The notes below the pieces were generated by a model. The model did no database searches and was not told the DNA's origin. It worked only from the letters and a program-made list of their open reading frames with translations. The position numbers and the translations under genes are program-made. From assembly GCF_902459535.1 (NCBI RefSeq), contig NZ_LR699554.1, positions 1,302,001 to 1,366,000 on the forward strand: DNA of 64,000 nucleotides, given 5' to 3'. This DNA comes from Paraburkholderia dioscoreae. GTDB taxonomy: Bacteria > Pseudomonadota > Gammaproteobacteria > Burkholderiales > Burkholderiaceae. Numbering within the stretch: position 1 is the first letter of the stretch; each line of letters starts with the position of its first letter. Positions 16,371 through 24,503 of this stretch are shown here, in pieces.

Positions 16371-17444
16371 CTACTTGCATAGCAGAAGCAGACGCTCCTG
16401 GTCCGAACACGTCGAGCGCGGTTTCGGCGCGGCCTGGGCCGCGGCGGCGCTGATCGCGGCGCTCTTGTTCGCAAGACACGCACGCAGATGCTTTTCGACC
16501 GGCGCGTAGTATTTCCATCCGCGCACGAGAGTCGGCAACTCCAGCTTCACTTGCTTCCATTTCGGATGCCCGTGCTCCTGCAGATTGTCGAAGTTGGCGC
16601 ATAGCGAGTCGGCAAAGTGATTCAGATTGCCGACGGTATCGCGCAGACCGTAATCGTAGGTGACGAGAAAGGCCTTCACGGTCAGCGTGGGAACGTCTTC
16701 CTTCAGCCAGTTCGGATAGCTGGTGGCGCGAATCGTCGCGGGAAAATAGGTCTGTTTGGCGCGGGCGGTTTCGGGCGCGGCCGGATCGACCTTCAGCAGG
16801 CGGATTTGCTGCAACAGGTCGGGGTTCATGTCGTTGAACAGTTTCGCCGGCTGGCCGACCACGATGATCGCGACGTCCACTTTCTTCACGATCAACGCGG
16901 CCAGTGCGTCCTCATTGCTCAGATGCTGGATGTTCTGCTCGGGAATGGCCTGGCCGAACATCAGGTGGTAGAGCGTCGTGGCCGACTGCGCGGTGCCGCT
17001 GCCGATCAGCCCGACGCTGATGCTTTTGTCCTTGATATCGGCGAACGTTTTCAGCGGCGAGTCCGCGCGCACCACCACGTTAATTTCCTCGTCATAGAGC
17101 GGCATGATGAGCCGTAGCGGCCGGATTGCCGTGCCCGCGTCGGCATTGCCGGCGTTGGCCATGTCGATGTAAGCCTGATATACGTCGGATTGCACCAGCG
17201 CGAGTTTCACGCCCGGCTCGAAGCGCATGCGTTGCACGTTTTCGGCCGAGCCCTTCGACGCCATCACTTCGAGGTCGATGCCCACCGGCTGCGCAACCCA
17301 TTTCGACAGATCCTGGCCGATCTGGATATACGTGCCCCGTTCCGGACCGGTGACGATCTTGTAATGCGCCGGCTCCGCGCAAGCCAGCGAAGATACGACC
17401 ATCAGCGCCAGCCCCAGCCATCCCGCCAGAAGTCTCTTCAGCAT
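16371..17444 (-). CDS. TAXI-family TRAP solute-binding protein, orphan
   Basis: A 357-residue periplasmic binding protein. Residues 1-23 are a signal peptide ending SLACA. The family signature follows: YKIVTGPERGTYIQIGQDLS, then LALVQSDVYQAY and a TAXI-type domain through IIVVGQPAKLFNDM. TAXI proteins usually partner with a fused DctQM permease, but none is adjacent; the nearest TRAP permease, at 2-3.8 kb, belongs to the DctP type. The C-terminal 35 residues are Ala/Lys-rich and contain Cys near the end, longer than typical. It may act with a distant permease or as a binding or sensory protein. Confidence 0.88.
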   Translation of the reverse strand: MLKRLLAGWLGLALMVVSSLACAEPAHYKIVTGPERGTYIQIGQDLSKWVAQPVGIDLEVMASKGSAENVQRMRFEPGVKLALVQSDVYQAYIDMANAGNADAGTAIRPLRLIMPLYDEEINVVVRADSPLKTFADIKDKSISVGLIGSGTAQSATTLYHLMFGQAIPEQNIQHLSNEDALAALIVKKVDVAIIVVGQPAKLFNDMNPDLLQQIRLLKVDPAAPETARAKQTYFPATIRATSYPNWLKEDVPTLTVKAFLVTYDYGLRDTVGNLNHFADSLCANFDNLQEHGHPKWKQVKLELPTLVRGWKYYAPVEKHLRACLANKSAAISAAAAQAAPKPRSTCSDQERLLLLCK

Positions 17445-17650
17445 GGTCTATCTACCTTTCGGTCAGGTTCATACAGATTCGCGCGTCGACGCGCGCGAAG
17501 CACCAGTGAGCCGGTGTGCCATGTCATGTTCTATGTGCCGCAACTGCCATGTCCGTCTGTTACTTATCAAACCGCGCGTGCTTATGCTTGCGTTTATAGG
17601 TGCGATTTTCCGGGATATTTATCTATATGATTCGGTATCCGTAATATATT

Positions 17651-18916
17651 TCATTGCCTGGCGGTAGTGCCCGTGGAAGACTTGGCCGCATTCGCGGGCG
17701 CGCGGTTCCAGCCGGAATCCTTGATGGCGCGCAGGCGCGCATCGACGCTGTTGTTGTCGGCCGTCGCGACGGCGGGGCGCGGTGCGGCTATGACAACTGC
17801 GTTGTTCGCCGGCATGCCTTGAGGAAGCGGTGTTTGTAGCTGAACCGCCTGCTGCGAAGGTGACCCGGCTTGCGCTTGCGCAGGCGGTTTGACTTGCGGC
17901 TGCGTGCCTGTCGCAGCGTGCGGGTTGAGCGGTGCCCAGCCGGTCTCGCGAATCACGCGTTCCAGAATGGACTTCGCTGTTTCATTGCCGGTGTCGATCG
18001 CGAGCGCTTCGTTGGCGTGCTGGCGCGCGCAAGGCCACGACTGCTGTGCCGCGCAAGTTTGGGCCGCCTGCAACGCGGCGTCGCGGCGTGCGATCAGCGG
18101 CTTCAGTTCTCCTGCCAGGTCTTGCGCGCCGGAGCTGCCCGGTTGCAGCGCCTGCGCGGCGCCGAGCGCGGCTTGTGCCGAAGAGAGATCGTTGGCGCGC
18201 AAGGCGAGGCGTGCTGACTGCAACGCTTGGGCCGCGTCGCTGAACCTGGGTGCCGCGGGTTTGACTGGCGCCGCTGTGACAAGCGGCGCGACAGGCGTTG
18301 GCGGTATCACCTGAGCCGGTCTGGCCGGCGCGACCGATACGGCGGGTTTGCCCGTGACGGCAGCCTGATTGGCCGACTGGGCCGGTGTGTACGGAGCGAT
18401 CGTGCCGGTAGTCGTTCTGGCATCCTGAGTAATTTCGGTTTCGTTCGACTGGCCGCTATTTCCACCCGACAGATCAGTGTCGCTGAATAGCGCATATCCG
18501 ACATACGCCAGGCCGATTGCGACAACCGCACCGATGGCGAAGAGCACCTTACCAACCGACCTCGCGCCGCGACCCGCCGAACCAGGTAGCGCGGGGAGAG
18601 GCGGGACCGGCGTATCCGGCGAAACGAGTGCCGATGCCGGTAGCGCGGCCTCGGCGGAAGCCTGTTCGCCGGTGCCCGTGGCACGCATTGCAAGGCCGCT
18701 TTCGTCCGGTGTCATCGGGTCGGGACTGTTCTTCTGTGTCGTTTTACCCGTGGCGCTCGCGCGGCTGCCCGGAATCACCGTGCGCTTGTGCGGACCCGCG
18801 TCGAGCGGATGCACCGCGCCGCAATACGGGCAATAGTCGACTTGCCTGTACAGCGCGCCGCCACACCGTTTGCAGGGCGTCGGAAAGCTGTGGCCGATCA
18901 GTGTCTGGGTGGACAT
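17651..18916 (-). CDS. Zinc-ribbon membrane protein with TPR-like extracytoplasmic region
   Basis: A 421-residue protein not assigned to a named family. Four cysteines (C15, C18, C29, C32: CKRCG and CPYCG) form a zinc ribbon at the N-terminus. A low-complexity linker follows, then a single transmembrane helix at about 124-145 (LFAIGAVVAIGLAYVGYALF). The C-terminal 275 residues, rich in Ala/Pro/Gln, contain helical repeats (AAQALQSARLALRANDLSSA and ARQHANEALAIDTGNETAKS) that look TPR-like. ATG 18916 is preferred since AGGTGG lies 8 bases before it; the GTG at 18928 overlaps that site. The ribbon should face the cytoplasm and the repeats the periplasm. The role is unknown; it stands alone. Confidence 0.75.
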   Translation of the reverse strand: MSTQTLIGHSFPTPCKRCGGALYRQVDYCPYCGAVHPLDAGPHKRTVIPGSRASATGKTTQKNSPDPMTPDESGLAMRATGTGEQASAEAALPASALVSPDTPVPPLPALPGSAGRGARSVGKVLFAIGAVVAIGLAYVGYALFSDTDLSGGNSGQSNETEITQDARTTTGTIAPYTPAQSANQAAVTGKPAVSVAPARPAQVIPPTPVAPLVTAAPVKPAAPRFSDAAQALQSARLALRANDLSSAQAALGAAQALQPGSSGAQDLAGELKPLIARRDAALQAAQTCAAQQSWPCARQHANEALAIDTGNETAKSILERVIRETGWAPLNPHAATGTQPQVKPPAQAQAGSPSQQAVQLQTPLPQGMPANNAVVIAAPRPAVATADNNSVDARLRAIKDSGWNRAPANAAKSSTGTTARQ

Positions 18917-19310
18917 GCTGTGACCCACCTGTGGAAAACAATGCCATTACGGCATGTTCCGGATCATGTTGAAGCGGGAGCAATGTCCGCGGAATCACGA
19001 TCCACATGCGCCGGAGAGTCCTGAGCGGCAAGCCCACGCTTACGGTGCCGCTGCTCGCAATATGTGGCGTTTCGGTGAGAACGTCAATCGACGTTGCTAC
19101 CTATCTTATGTGCGCTAGCGAACACTTGTAGGTACGACGAAATGCTCCATATGTCGGCAGGACGAATGGGGGAGAAAGTTTTTTCACGCCATTTGAGCGG
19201 GGCTAAAAACAGAACGAGGTCGCGCGCATGGCGCTCGACCTCGTTGTCCCTCATCGTGCCCGTCGTCATTAAACGCTTGCAGGAAGCGCTCGAAGCAATT
19301 GGCGCAATCG
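18917..19310. other. Intergenic region between the zinc-ribbon gene and the efflux gene
   Basis: No gene is supported in these 394 bases. The region holds the terminator of the efflux gene (19205-19245) and a small inverted repeat AACGTC/GACGTT (19080-19085 and 19090-19095) upstream of the zinc-ribbon gene that could be an operator. Confidence 0.4.
19205..19245 (-). terminator. Intrinsic terminator of the DHA2 efflux gene
   Basis: Reading on the minus strand, a 10-bp stem (AACGAGGTCG at 19245-19236 pairing with 19222-19213) extended by an inner GCGC pair is followed by CTGTTTTTAG. It lies 66 bases downstream of the efflux-gene stop codon and fits a rho-independent terminator. Confidence 0.85.
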
Positions 19311-20861
19311 TCAATGCTTGCGCAGCGGATGATCCTTCAGCAGCCACGCGAGCGCGAACGCCAGTACCACCACGCAGGCAGCCGCAAGATAAACGGTGTG
19401 CAACGCACCGGCGAACGCTTGCAGATAATCGTCGCGCAATGCTTCCGGCAACTGATGGATCGCAGCGGGCCCAAGCGCGTGCGGCAATTCCGTGTCCGGC
19501 GGAATCAGCTTTTCCAGACGCGCGGCAAGACCGTTCGAGAACACGGCGCCGAAACCGGCCACGCCGATCGAGCCGCCGATCGAGCGGAACAGTGTCGCGC
19601 CTGAAGTTGCCACCCCCATATGCCTGAACTCGACCGTGTTCTGCACAGCGAGAATCAGCACCTGCATCACCATGCCGAGCCCGCAGCCGAGAATGCCCAT
19701 GTCGATATACATCACATGAATCGGCGTACTGATTTGCAGGCGCGCAAGCAGGAGCATCGCGACCGCAACGAGTAAGGTTCCCGCGATCGGGAACATGCGA
19801 TATTTGCCGATCTTGCTGATTACGCGGCCGGTCACCATCGACATGACGAACAGGCCGCCCATCATCGGCAGCATCTGCATGCCGGCTTGCGACGGTGTCG
19901 ACCCTTTGACGACCTGCAGATACAACGGCAGGAACGTCACCGAGCCGAACAGCGACACGCCGATGATGAAGCCGATCAGACTGCTCAGCAAAAACGTGCG
20001 TTGCCTGAAGAGCTCGAGCGGCATGATCGGTTCGACCGCGCTGCGTTCCTCGTGGATGAAGCCCCAGATCGCCACCAGCCCCATGCCCAGCGTGAACCAC
20101 AACTGCGGCGACGACCACGGCAGGATCGTGCCGCCCTGGCTCGTGAACAGGATGATGCAGGTGAGAGCGCCGGCGAGAAATGCGGCGCCCATGTAGTCGA
20201 TGGTGTGCTTCACGTGGCGAACATGCGGCTTGAACACCGCGCCGATCACGACGAGCGAGACGATGCCGAGCGGCAGGTTGATGTAGAAAATCCAGCGCCA
20301 CGTCAGATGCTCGACAAGAAAGCCGCCGAGCAATGGGCCGACCACGGTCGCGAGACCGAACACGCCGCCGAACACGCCCTGATAGCGGCCGCGTTCAGCC
20401 GGCGGAATCACGTCCGCGATGGCGGCCATCGTAACCACCAGCAAGCCGCCGCCGCCAAGACCCTGCAACGCGCGCAGCACGATGAGCTGCGTCATGTCCT
20501 GCGCGACGCCGCACAACGCGGAGCCCACCAGGAACACGATGATCGCCGTTTGCAGCACGATCTTGCGGCCGAACAGATCGCCGAATTTGCCGTACAGCGG
20601 CACGACGATGGTCGAGCTGAGCAGGTAGGCGGTCACCACCCATGACAGGTTGTTGAGCCCGCCCAGTTCGCCGACGATGGTCGGCAGCGCGGTCGAGACG
20701 ATCGTCTGGTCGAGCGCGGCGAGCAACATCACCAGCAGCAGCGCCGGGAACAGCAGGCGGATCGGCGGATGATCGCCGGCCTGCGCGCCGCTCTGCGGGC
20801 TGTCCTGCGCCTCGTGCTGTGTCGTCAGCTCGGCGGGTTGAGTCGTGGTCGATTGATCCAT
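19311..20861 (-). CDS. DHA2-family (EmrB/QacA) MFS efflux transporter
   Basis: A 516-residue inner-membrane transporter with 14 predicted helices, the DHA2 pattern. Motif A-like GKFGDLFGRK is in the loop after helix 2 and motif C, GPLLGGFLVEHLTWRWIFYI, in helix 5. The N-terminus begins LLFPALLLVMLLAALDQTIV, typical of EmrB-like drug/proton antiporters. There is no EmrA-like adaptor beside it, so it probably works alone in the inner membrane. A TetR regulator gene is divergently placed 75 bases away and likely represses it. An intrinsic terminator follows the gene. Confidence 0.95.
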   Translation of the reverse strand: MDQSTTTQPAELTTQHEAQDSPQSGAQAGDHPPIRLLFPALLLVMLLAALDQTIVSTALPTIVGELGGLNNLSWVVTAYLLSSTIVVPLYGKFGDLFGRKIVLQTAIIVFLVGSALCGVAQDMTQLIVLRALQGLGGGGLLVVTMAAIADVIPPAERGRYQGVFGGVFGLATVVGPLLGGFLVEHLTWRWIFYINLPLGIVSLVVIGAVFKPHVRHVKHTIDYMGAAFLAGALTCIILFTSQGGTILPWSSPQLWFTLGMGLVAIWGFIHEERSAVEPIMPLELFRQRTFLLSSLIGFIIGVSLFGSVTFLPLYLQVVKGSTPSQAGMQMLPMMGGLFVMSMVTGRVISKIGKYRMFPIAGTLLVAVAMLLLARLQISTPIHVMYIDMGILGCGLGMVMQVLILAVQNTVEFRHMGVATSGATLFRSIGGSIGVAGFGAVFSNGLAARLEKLIPPDTELPHALGPAAIHQLPEALRDDYLQAFAGALHTVYLAAACVVVLAFALAWLLKDHPLRKH

Positions 20862-20877
20862 GGCGGCCTGGCGTTGA

Positions 20878-20905
20878 AATTAATTAATTTAGAGATTAAT
20901 ATATG
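20878..20905. promoter_or_regulatory. Operator between the efflux gene and its TetR gene
   Basis: In the 75-base divergent gap, an AT-rich element carries ATTAAT (20883-20888) and ATTAAT (20895-20900), symmetric about a 6-base spacer, in otherwise GC-rich DNA. Position and symmetry fit a TetR dimer site controlling both genes. Confidence 0.6.
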
Positions 20906-20936
20906 CGACATCGCGTCACCCGTCAAATCGAGTGCA

Positions 20937-21737
20937 ATGGCAAGAATTCCGTCCGACGATCAAGCGGTGAAAAGCCCGCCGAAAGACATCGCTGGAGTGA
21001 AAGGGCGCAAGCCGCGAGCGGCGCTCAGGCGGCCTGCTGAAACTCAGACAGATTCGCAGGCAGATGCGCCGGCGAATCTCAAGGCAGCCGCGCCGCCACG
21101 TCGGCCGGGCCGGCCTTCGGGCGCCGCGCGCGGACCCGATCAGCGCAACCGTCTGCTCGACGCGGCGCTCGTCCTGTTCGCGCGGCAGGGCATTGTCGAT
21201 ACCACGCTTGGAGAGATCGCCCGCGAGGCCGGTTTCACGCCCGCAATGATGCATTACTACTTCAAAACCCGCGATCAGTTGCTCGATGTGTTGATCGACG
21301 AGCGTTTCGCTCCGTTGCGCGCGGGTCTAGGCGTGCCGTTCCAGGAGAATCCCGATGATCCCGTGGCAGCGATCACGCAGCTCACGCGGCGGCTCGTGCA
21401 GGTGGCCACCGACCACCCGTGGTTTCCGTCGCTGTGGGTGCGCGAAGTCATCAGCGATGGCGGCCTGCTGCGCCAGCGCATGCACGAACGTTTCGGCGAC
21501 GCGCATCAGAAGGCGTCGCTGTCGGCCATTGCCCGCTGGCAGAAAGAGGGGCGGCTGAATGCGGGGCTGGAACCGGCGCTCGTCTTCGTTACGCTGCTAG
21601 GGCTGACGATTTTGCCGCTGGCCACGTCCAAACTGTGGTGCAACGATCCCGTACGTCGCAATATCGGCGGCGAGCAGATTGCCCGGCATGCGGTGGCGTT
21701 GCTGGTGCAGGGGATTGGTCCGAAGAAAGCAGGCTGA
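20937..21737 (+). CDS. TetR/AcrR-family repressor
   Basis: A 266-residue regulator. ATG 20937 is chosen because the longer frame from 20769 would run through the operator and into the efflux gene. Residues 1-65 are a basic, Pro/Ala-rich extension not usual in the family, with a PGRPSGAARG AT-hook-like patch. The HTH is at about 72-118 (RLLDAALVLFARQGIVDTTL and AGFTPAMMHYYFKTRDQLLD). The C-terminal ligand domain contains HPWFPSLWVREVISDGGLLR. Its divergent placement makes the DHA2 pump the likely target, with induction by a pump substrate. The AT-hook-like extension might add minor-groove contacts at the AT-rich operator. Confidence 0.9.
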   Translation: MARIPSDDQAVKSPPKDIAGVKGRKPRAALRRPAETQTDSQADAPANLKAAAPPRRPGRPSGAARGPDQRNRLLDAALVLFARQGIVDTTLGEIAREAGFTPAMMHYYFKTRDQLLDVLIDERFAPLRAGLGVPFQENPDDPVAAITQLTRRLVQVATDHPWFPSLWVREVISDGGLLRQRMHERFGDAHQKASLSAIARWQKEGRLNAGLEPALVFVTLLGLTILPLATSKLWCNDPVRRNIGGEQIARHAVALLVQGIGPKKAG

Positions 21738-22257
21738 CTGTCTGTCACCTGTCACCTGTCACCTGTCACGCCACTCGCCACTCGCGCAGTCTGCAGATGT
21801 GGCGCAAAGCGTGATAGGCAGTCGACACCACCACCGTCGTCTCTCTGTCTCCGCGTCCGTCTCCGCTCCCACACCTAATAAGCCGCTTTCGTCGAACAAG
21901 TAGCAGGCAGCACCGCGCAACCAGTCCCGCCCGACGCCGAATCTGGCGAGGCACGCCGCATGCTAGTGGTGGATTGAAACGTGAATGCAGGCGGCATGAC
22001 GCGACCTCGCCGGCATCGCAACGAACAGGAATGTGAAATGAGACGCCGGGCGGGAAAGGCCGTGCCAAATTGGGGTTTGCACGAGCTGTCGCGGCGGATC
22101 GGGAGTCGGCCTCGGCGAGCCGTGACTGTGGCGCCGAGGGCCGGTTTTTCATCGGCGTGCAATTTTGGCGCGTTACTGTGCGTACGCGTTGGCGTTCAGG
22201 CCATGTTTTACAATCGCGGGCCTGCTTGCAACTCTGCGCATGAAATCGAGTCGGACC
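21738..22257. other. Intergenic region with a short tandem repeat
   Basis: No gene is supported in these 520 bases. Four head-to-tail copies of CTGTCAC occupy 21742-21769, directly behind the TetR stop codon. A pyrimidine-rich run follows at about 21836-21872. Minus-strand frames here have no ribosome site or family similarity. Confidence 0.5.
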
Positions 22258-22770
22258 ATGAACAGCAATATCGCAGCCGCGCAAATGGGCGGCAAACAGC
22301 AGAGTGAAACGTTGGCCACGTCTGACGGCCTAACCGGTTTTTTAGAGCAACAACAGAAAATGACTGCAGCATTGAGACTCGATCAGGCCACGATCGTGCT
22401 CGTAGAAGACGACCCGGACAGCCGGGAATCGCTGACCTTGTTACTCGAAGCGGAAGGCGCGAATGTCGTCGCGGTGGCGGATGCGGAAGAGGGCGTGGAG
22501 GCGGCGCTGCGGTTGTTGCCCGACGCCGTGGTATGCGACCTCGAACTGCCCGCCATGGACGGCTTCTACCTGATCCAGCGCTTGCGCGACCACGAGATTC
22601 GTGGCGACCACGCACCATCGGTCGCCGTCGCGCTCACTGGCCATACGGACGAAGCTTATCGCTTGCGAAGTATCGGCGAAGGCTTCCAGCACTTCATGAC
22701 GAAACCGGCCTTGCCCGAGGATCTCGTGACGCTGCTGCACGACGCGATCGACGCCCGCGCGGCGGGCTGA
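22258..22770 (+). CDS. Single-domain response regulator (receiver only)
   Basis: A 170-residue protein whose residues 45-165 form a receiver domain: VLVEDDPDSRES carries the acidic pair, VVCDLELPAMDG the phosphorylated Asp, VALTGHTDE the switch Thr, and FMTKPAL the conserved Lys. There is no output domain, as in CheY-like proteins. The 45-residue N-terminal extension is uncertain; ATG 22258 was chosen from several in-frame starts (22240, 22258 and 22360). No kinase gene is adjacent, so the partner is unknown. Confidence 0.85.
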   Translation: MNSNIAAAQMGGKQQSETLATSDGLTGFLEQQQKMTAALRLDQATIVLVEDDPDSRESLTLLLEAEGANVVAVADAEEGVEAALRLLPDAVVCDLELPAMDGFYLIQRLRDHEIRGDHAPSVAVALTGHTDEAYRLRSIGEGFQHFMTKPALPEDLVTLLHDAIDARAAG

Positions 22771-22937
22771 AAGAGCGGGGCGGCTTCGCGGACGTGGTCG
22801 GTGAATTGCGTGCCGCAGCGCCGTTGTAGCCGCGTTCCCGCCGGAAAGCGGAGCGTTTGCCCTCCAGATGCCCGTCTCGGCGGCGAACCGATTCCGGTGC
22901 GCTCCACGAGCCGTGGCTGACGGCGCAGCCAGCCGCG

Positions 22938-23504
22938 CTATTTGACGGCAGCAACAGGCTGCGCCGCATCCTTGCCCGCCGCCGCCGCTTCCGCCGCCTG
23001 ACACGTAGAGCACAATCCCTTCAATTCGATTTCGTCGCTCGCGAGCCGGTAGCCCGCGTCTTCGATTTGTGTGACAAGCGCCTGGCGCAGCTTGGGCTGG
23101 TGCAATTCGGTGACGTTGCCGCACTGCTGGCAGACCACCAGAATGCCATGCTGACATTGCGTCAGATCGTGGCAGACGGTGAATGCATTGATCGATTCGA
23201 TCCGATGCACGAGGCCTGCCGACAGCAGAAAGTCGAGCGCGCGATAAACCGTGGGCGGCGCCGAACCGGGATGGATCTGGCGCATCTCGTCGAGCAGCGA
23301 ATAGGCTTTGGTGGCGCGCCCGGAATTCAGCAGCAATTCGAGCACTTTACGGCGGATGGGCGTGAGTTTTTCGCCGCGTTCGCGGCAATATTCTTCCGCG
23401 AGTATCAGGGCGGCTTCCTGCGAATTACCGTGCGCGTGCCCCGGCTCATGAGAGTGAGCGGAGGTGGCTTTTGCGGTGGTCGCGGCGGGCTTGGCGGTCT
23501 TCAT
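22938..23504 (-). CDS. zur: Fur-family regulator, Zur-like
   Basis: A 188-residue ferric-uptake-family repressor. The winged helix spans about 30-100 (LTPIRRKVLELLLNSGRATK and PPTVYRALDFLLSAGLVHRI). Two structural-zinc pairs, C125-x-x-C128 and C165-x-x-C168, and the regulatory-site candidates H100, C111 and H112 agree with Zur rather than iron-sensing Fur. Residues 1-29 form a His-rich extension (SHEPGHAHG) that may bind zinc. No zinc transporter gene is adjacent. A TATAAT box ends 7 bases before the start codon, so the mRNA may have almost no leader. The Zur naming is moderately certain. Confidence 0.82.
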   Translation of the reverse strand: MKTAKPAATTAKATSAHSHEPGHAHGNSQEAALILAEEYCRERGEKLTPIRRKVLELLLNSGRATKAYSLLDEMRQIHPGSAPPTVYRALDFLLSAGLVHRIESINAFTVCHDLTQCQHGILVVCQQCGNVTELHQPKLRQALVTQIEDAGYRLASDEIELKGLCSTCQAAEAAAAGKDAAQPVAAVK

Positions 23505-23510
23505 GCGACG

Positions 23511-23516
23511 ATTATA
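23511..23516 (-). promoter_or_regulatory. -10 box of the zur-like gene
   Basis: TATAAT on the minus strand matches the -10 consensus exactly. Its distance to ATG 23504 would put transcription start at or next to the start codon. No good -35 was found, and the element could equally be half of a metal-regulator site. Confidence 0.45.
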
Positions 23517-23661
23517 AAGGCCATCGTGCCACGCCGTGCCGGCGCGCTGTGCGTTCGTTCGTCGTGGCGCAATGGCGCTGCGCGAAAAAGCGGGAGCAAG
23601 GGCAGCAGAGCGAGTGGCCGGCGTTTGGGCATACGCAGCCCGATGGCTCGAACCCGATGGT

Positions 23662-24288
23662 TCAGGTCAGCGGAAAGTCCACATACTTCTTGAACCCCGT
23701 ACGCGTCGCAATGCGCGAATACCAGCGCTCCAGATTCGGCAGCGGCGGACGCTCGACGCCATCCACGCCGAACCAGCGTTTCGCGTAGGCGCCGATCACA
23801 ATGTCGGCCAGCGTGAACTTCTCACCTTCGAGGAAGAAGCGCCCTTGCAGATGCGTGTCAAGCATGCGCCACAGCACGGCGACGGCGTTGAAGTCGCTGG
23901 CCAGTTTTGCGGTGTCGCGCGCGGGGGCGGGCGTGCGCACGAGCGCCCAGAACACGGGCCGCTCGGCGGGTTGCAGCGTAGACAGCGACCAATCGAGCCA
24001 GCGGTCGATGCTGGCACGCGCTTTCGGCTCAGACGGATATAGCAGGCTGCCTTCCCCGTATTGCAGCACCAGATAGCGCAAAATCGAGTTCGATTCCCAC
24101 AGCACGAAGTCGTCGTCGACCAGCGTCGGAATCTTGCCGGTCGGGTTCATCGCGAGATAGGCGGGTTCGTCGTTGCGGCCGAATTGCAGGCCGGCGTCGA
24201 TCCGTTCATACGGCAGAACCAGTTCGTCGCAGCACCACAAAACTTTCTGGACGTTGACCGAATTGGTGCGTCCCCAGATCGTAATCAT
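23662..24288 (-). CDS. Glutathione S-transferase family protein
   Basis: A 208-residue cytoplasmic protein with the GST fold. The thioredoxin-like N-domain (about 1-80) includes the active-site stretch GRTNSVNVQKVLWCCDEL and the glutathione-binding NPTGKIPTLVDDDFVLWESN. The helical C-domain contains LEGEKFTLADIVIGAYAKRW, the usual N-capping motif. The start at ATG 24288 follows AAAAGGAT. It conjugates glutathione to electrophiles or reduces them; the substrate is unknown. It stands alone. Confidence 0.92.
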   Translation of the reverse strand: MITIWGRTNSVNVQKVLWCCDELVLPYERIDAGLQFGRNDEPAYLAMNPTGKIPTLVDDDFVLWESNSILRYLVLQYGEGSLLYPSEPKARASIDRWLDWSLSTLQPAERPVFWALVRTPAPARDTAKLASDFNAVAVLWRMLDTHLQGRFFLEGEKFTLADIVIGAYAKRWFGVDGVERPPLPNLERWYSRIATRTGFKKYVDFPLT

Positions 24289-24503
24289 CCGGTAAATCCT
24301 TTTCTTGACAGTTGGCAAGCCGCGCCCGTCGCGCGGCGTTCAACCGGTAACGATACACGATGCGCGTGATGTTGCGCGCCGCCGGGCGGCAACCGGCGGC
24401 GCCGGGCATGCCGGGCGGCATGTCTGAAAGCGCCGCCGCTACAGGGGTTCGGCAATTGTGCGCGTTGCGTACAATGAGCCCATCCGAATACGACGAGGCA
24501 CGC

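Noticed and set aside
21742..21769. CRISPR array
   Set aside because: The units are 7 bases long, directly adjacent and without spacers; no cas genes are present.
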